Shown here: positions 60,501-64,000 of the stretch, piece after piece
How positions within the stretch are numbered: position 1 is the stretch's first letter
How the letters are laid out: each line of letters begins with the position of its first letter
Assembly: GCA_028564675.1 (NCBI GenBank)
Contig: JAOVVO010000226.1
Coordinates: 1 to 64,000, forward strand
Length of the DNA: 64,000 bases
Origin: Onchocerca lupi
Taxonomy: Eukaryota; Nematoda; Chromadorea; Rhabditida; Onchocercidae
Reading direction: 5' to 3'
The notes under the pieces: generated by a model
Seen by the model: the letters and a program-made list of their open reading frames with translations, nothing else
What the model was told of the DNA's origin: nothing
Database searches by the model: none
Program-made: the position numbers and the translations under genes

Positions 60501-61763
60501 TAAGGACTTCTAGCAGAAAAACTTTCTAGTAAAAGGACAAAAGGATTGTGTGTTGACTATTATGACTAAGAAAAAATAACAAATAGGTATCTAAGAATAT
60601 GAAATACCTGCTCCGTATTCGATGGTATGGACCATCTATGTGCCAGCAAAGCATCGATTACATCTGAGGCGGAACACATCTCTTTTGTGGTATCATTTAA
60701 TTCTAAATGAAGAATGCTGCGTCAAAGTTATAACTGATAAGAAAGCAGTATTTTAAATCTGGATGTTTGCAGCCCGTTATAAATTATTTATCTTAAAATA
60801 CTAAATATAACACATTTTTCGTTGCTAGTCATGCGTTCCAATTAATTTACATTATCAACACAGTTTAAGCAGATTAGGAATCATTTATTCCAATCCTAAA
60901 ATATTCTGAAGCCATTATGTTTTTTGGATTCATAAAAGCTGAAGATCGAAATCAGTTAAAGGACAAAATCATTATATAATTTAAAGCTCAATGTACAGTT
61001 TCCCGAGTCTGAATTTATAATTTCATGTTGTTACAAAATGCAAACCTTGAATAACTTGTTTTAAAGCATCCAAAAACATCAATTTGTGACCTTCATAAGG
61101 AAGTTTAGTATCAATCATCTGGACCCATTTAACAAAAGCTTTTGAACTGCAATGAATCAAAATTTATTTTTTTCTTCTTGTTTGACCAAAAAGTAGAAAA
61201 GGTAGCGATGATCATTTCTGAATGATAAAAATAAAAAAACGAAGCTTTACATCGTTTTATTTAGTAAGTTTAGAGATGTTTAAATTAAAGATAACCTGGC
61301 AAGTCCTTGCAATAATGAATTGGCATAGCATGTGTTGCCCAAATTGAACATTGCTGGTACGCATTGTCCACTACCATCTAAAAGAATTCATTAAATCTAT
61401 TGGATTCATTTTCGAACACAATTAATTTCAAATTGTTGAACCCAACATAGATTCTATAAGAAAAATAATGAAAAAGATATATTAATTTGTAATAATGAGG
61501 CAGGGAAGATCACTCCTATAAAACTAAAATGAGGAGAGATTAATTACCATCGCTCTGAATATGACTGGTACAGTAAAGAACTTACTAGCAAGAGATCGAA
61601 ATACACGAGATGATCGTCTAGAAGTTATGTACAGATAGATGATAGCACCAATCAAACTACTCGTCAACAAAAAGCTACTAAAACGATGATAGGATATGCA
61701 GCTCCACGGACATTTCACCAATGCCCATTGCCATTTCCACAAATTTCCAGGAAAATGGATCAT
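57521..61763 (-). CDS. USP30: USP30-type mitochondrial deubiquitinase
   Basis: Thirteen exons, transcript order: 61763-61586, 61377-61296, 61146-61046, 60702-60608, 60381-60280, 60017-59802, 59573-59481, 59331-59272, 58839-58708, 58493-58362, 58097-57961, 57895-57730, 57604-57521; total 525 residues (human 517). A membrane segment (about 29-46, FLLTSSLIGAIIYLYI) followed by a basic patch matches the outer-mitochondrial-membrane anchor of USP30. The Cys box is NLGNTCYANSLLQGL with Cys76 as nucleophile. The His box is HIGQAHSGHFITYRRG with His475. The third member falls in TSDTEV, where Ser495 matches the unusual Cys-His-Ser triad of USP30. DLYELFNVF and a CxxC pair (SCDRCLEKK) are further USP landmarks. 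An acidic, Ser-rich insert fills exon 6. USP30 removes ubiquitin from mitochondrial proteins and opposes mitophagy in mammals; the role here is by homology. Confidence 0.93.
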
Positions 61764-63869
61764 CGACTACGTCTGATTTAAAATATGATAATGCATTGAA
61801 TATTATAGTTAATACTGCATCGCATGATGGAACTGAAATAAAATTTTATTAAAATCTCAGCCTAAAATTCTCCATCTGGTTAACCATAATTTGTTCCTAC
61901 ATGGTCAATTTTATACTGCGAGGCGAGCATTGTATTATTCATCTAGCTCAGATTAAAACTGATTACATCACACTAAAACCCGTCACGAACCAAACTTCGA
62001 TGAATTACTATGTCTGTCATCGTAGTGGAGAAATGAAAAGTTTTCATCCCAACGATCTTTCTCCCCTTAAATATCTCAGCGTGCGGTTGAACTCATTTTT
62101 TAGTTGTGCCAAATCTTTCCACAACTATGTGGTGAGTTGCACCAAACATTCGAAAATGGTATTTTTGTTAATTTAGTTCATGTTTAAGTAAATTGTTTTA
62201 AACGAAATTGAAATAAAGTAAGGTTAAGTTAGATTTGGTAAAGGAAGGTACATTATCATTTCTATCAGTTATTCAACGCAAATGTCGGTTATTAGTAAAT
62301 TCTTTTCCAAAAATTAAAATTTTCAACGAAGTAGGGAACTCGTATTAATGGTAATTTATTCAAATTTGTATTATATGAATCAAAATGATTCTTCGAAACT
62401 ACTGAAAAATATGGGAAATCCCAAATAAATAGAAGCAAGTTTGTTGGACCAATACTTTCCCAATGTTCTTCATAACTTTGCCGACAAGGAAATTTCCATC
62501 AATGACGCCAATTCTACTATTCCCTTATTTATCATATATGTGTTCACAAAACTAATTATAGTCTTTAATAAAAAAGTTGGGCAAAAAAAATGATCAACAT
62601 AATGACAAATCGTTTCGGAAATTAGTAGATATTCTTTAAAAAATTTTCGGTCCTATTTTACGGAAATAAATTTTTCAGCTCCGAAAATTCCTGGTTTTTA
62701 TTCTGTCTTTTGCCAACACAATCTCCACAAGCAATTATTTCCCCTTTTCTTTTATTCATTTGTTTCGTTATTTTATTGTTTCTAAGTCATTCCAGCTGCA
62801 TATAAAGGATTTCCCTACATAACGATTGTTTAAAAAAATTGAAATCTGAACGATTTTGTGACCTCACCTAATCTACGAGAGAAGCGCTAAATTTCACCAA
62901 ATAAAAAATTCAAGTCTGCGATATCCGACATATAATTCACGATATACGATTTACATGTTGCACATGGACTATAAGAAAACATTTAGACTTTTTTTGTTAA
63001 AAATATTTATGAAACATTTTTTGTCCAAAGAATATATAAAAGCATTGATGCAACATCTCACCACAAAATGACCTGCAGTGAAATGAAGAATACTTCCAAT
63101 AGCATATGACTTTAACGTATATCAATTACCACCGTCTTTCTTTTTTTTTTTTTTTCGATTTCTAACATTCTCAATTAATTCGAAAATCTTCCCTCGGAAG
63201 ATTCCATCAAATACGGAAAAATATAATGGTCAAAAGTATGCAATCTTTTGGGCATATTAGTGCGTGCTAAAAATCTTGATAGTGAATCGTATTTGTTTAG
63301 GATAATTAAAATCATGTGAAATAGTTTTACTTTTCCATTAACGACAGCATGATAATCGAAACTTTTAAGAACCTACTGAATGACGATAAGAGATCTTGAT
63401 AAAAAAAAAACTAATCGAAAGAATTTTGTACTCTCATAATTATATAACTGAAAATAAAAGAAAAAAATTGGATGTGTTTTTTGAAAAGTTTTTTGTTTTT
63501 TTTTGTTTTCTTTTTTCTTTTCTTTTTTTTTTTTTTTTTAAATTGGATGTGTTTTGGATGGGTAATCTGAACCAGAATGTCTAAAAAAAGTAAACTAAAG
63601 ACTTAAGAAAATGTGATTTTGACAAAACCTGATGATAAACGGATAAATTAGGTTAGTTCCAGAAAGAAATATAAAATACAATCACAATATTCCAGAATAT
63701 AGCAGGGAAACATTAAAAAACTGGATGCGATTTTTCCTTACAGTTAGAAAGAGTAATTGTGTTTAATTATTTTGAGGCAGTATGCGAAAAGAAATTAAAA
63801 GTTACAATACAATTTTGGAGTAGTAATGAATGATAAATTATACATGATCATAAAGATCATAAAACTTCT
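61764..63869. other. Intergenic, AT-rich, nothing supported
   Basis: The upstream region of USP30 and the 3' flank of the histone gene. The plus-strand frame at 61901-62176 (91 codons) has mixed composition but no domain or splice chain I recognise and lies in the USP30 promoter region. Pyrimidine/T runs occur near 63142 and 63490-63540. Nothing else stands out. Confidence 0.45.

Positions 63870-64000
<131 letters not shown>

Overview
The window looks like nuclear DNA of a nematode, most likely a clade III/filarial-type worm. It is strongly AT-rich (about 70% by eye). Protein genes are split into 3-13 short exons separated by small introns with TTTTCAG/TTTTAG-type acceptors. Several start codons sit directly behind an acceptor-like T-rich AG, as expected for spliced-leader trans-splicing. 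Many proteins are recognisable animal families (Rabex-5, Rab escort protein, TMX2, USP30, CD36 class, ADAT2, histone H3). The genus is inference; no marker sequence fixes it. All exon boundaries were deduced by eye from reading frame, splice consensus and family alignment. Most recognised models close perfectly in phase.

Layout. 1-4054: no confident gene; a diverged tandem duplication and some coding-like debris. 4055-9153 (+): two tandem HAD phosphatase genes of pseudouridine-5'-phosphatase type, with a possible microprotein gene between them. 10150-10728 (+): single-exon tRNA adenosine deaminase subunit ADAT2. 12256-16512 (+): 13-exon Rabex-5 (A20 zinc finger plus VPS9 domain). 19886-24658 (-): 11-exon CD36/LIMP-2 class scavenger receptor. 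24.7-29.7 kb: gene-poor, with two hairpins. 29696-31640 (+): TMX2. 35064-36164 (+): PTF1/FER-like bHLH factor, preceded by a 62-bp tandem repeat made of splice-acceptor-like sequence.

38636-40792 (+): a two-domain, 20-cysteine, probably GPI-anchored protein built by duplication of a three-exon module. 41.2-46.9 kb: accessory region with a long near-perfect hairpin, copies of a dispersed repeat, a small His-rich secreted peptide gene (-) with a decayed paralogue beside it, and a 2.46-kb element with terminal inverted repeats. 47094-48488 (-): third HAD paralogue. 52276-56211 (-): 12-exon Rab escort protein. 57521-61763 (-): 13-exon USP30-type deubiquitinase. 63870-64000 (-): C-terminal end of histone H3, cut by the window edge.

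Functional links are loose. Rabex-5 (Rab5 exchange factor) and REP (escort for Rab prenylation) act on the same GTPase family, but they lie 36 kb apart on opposite strands and no operon is implied. The three HAD genes are clear paralogues: the two introns fall at the same places, both in phase 0, and the middle exon is 225 bp in every copy. The least-described items are the His-rich peptide pair, the duplicated cysteine-rich module, the 41.3-kb hairpin and the inverted-repeat element.
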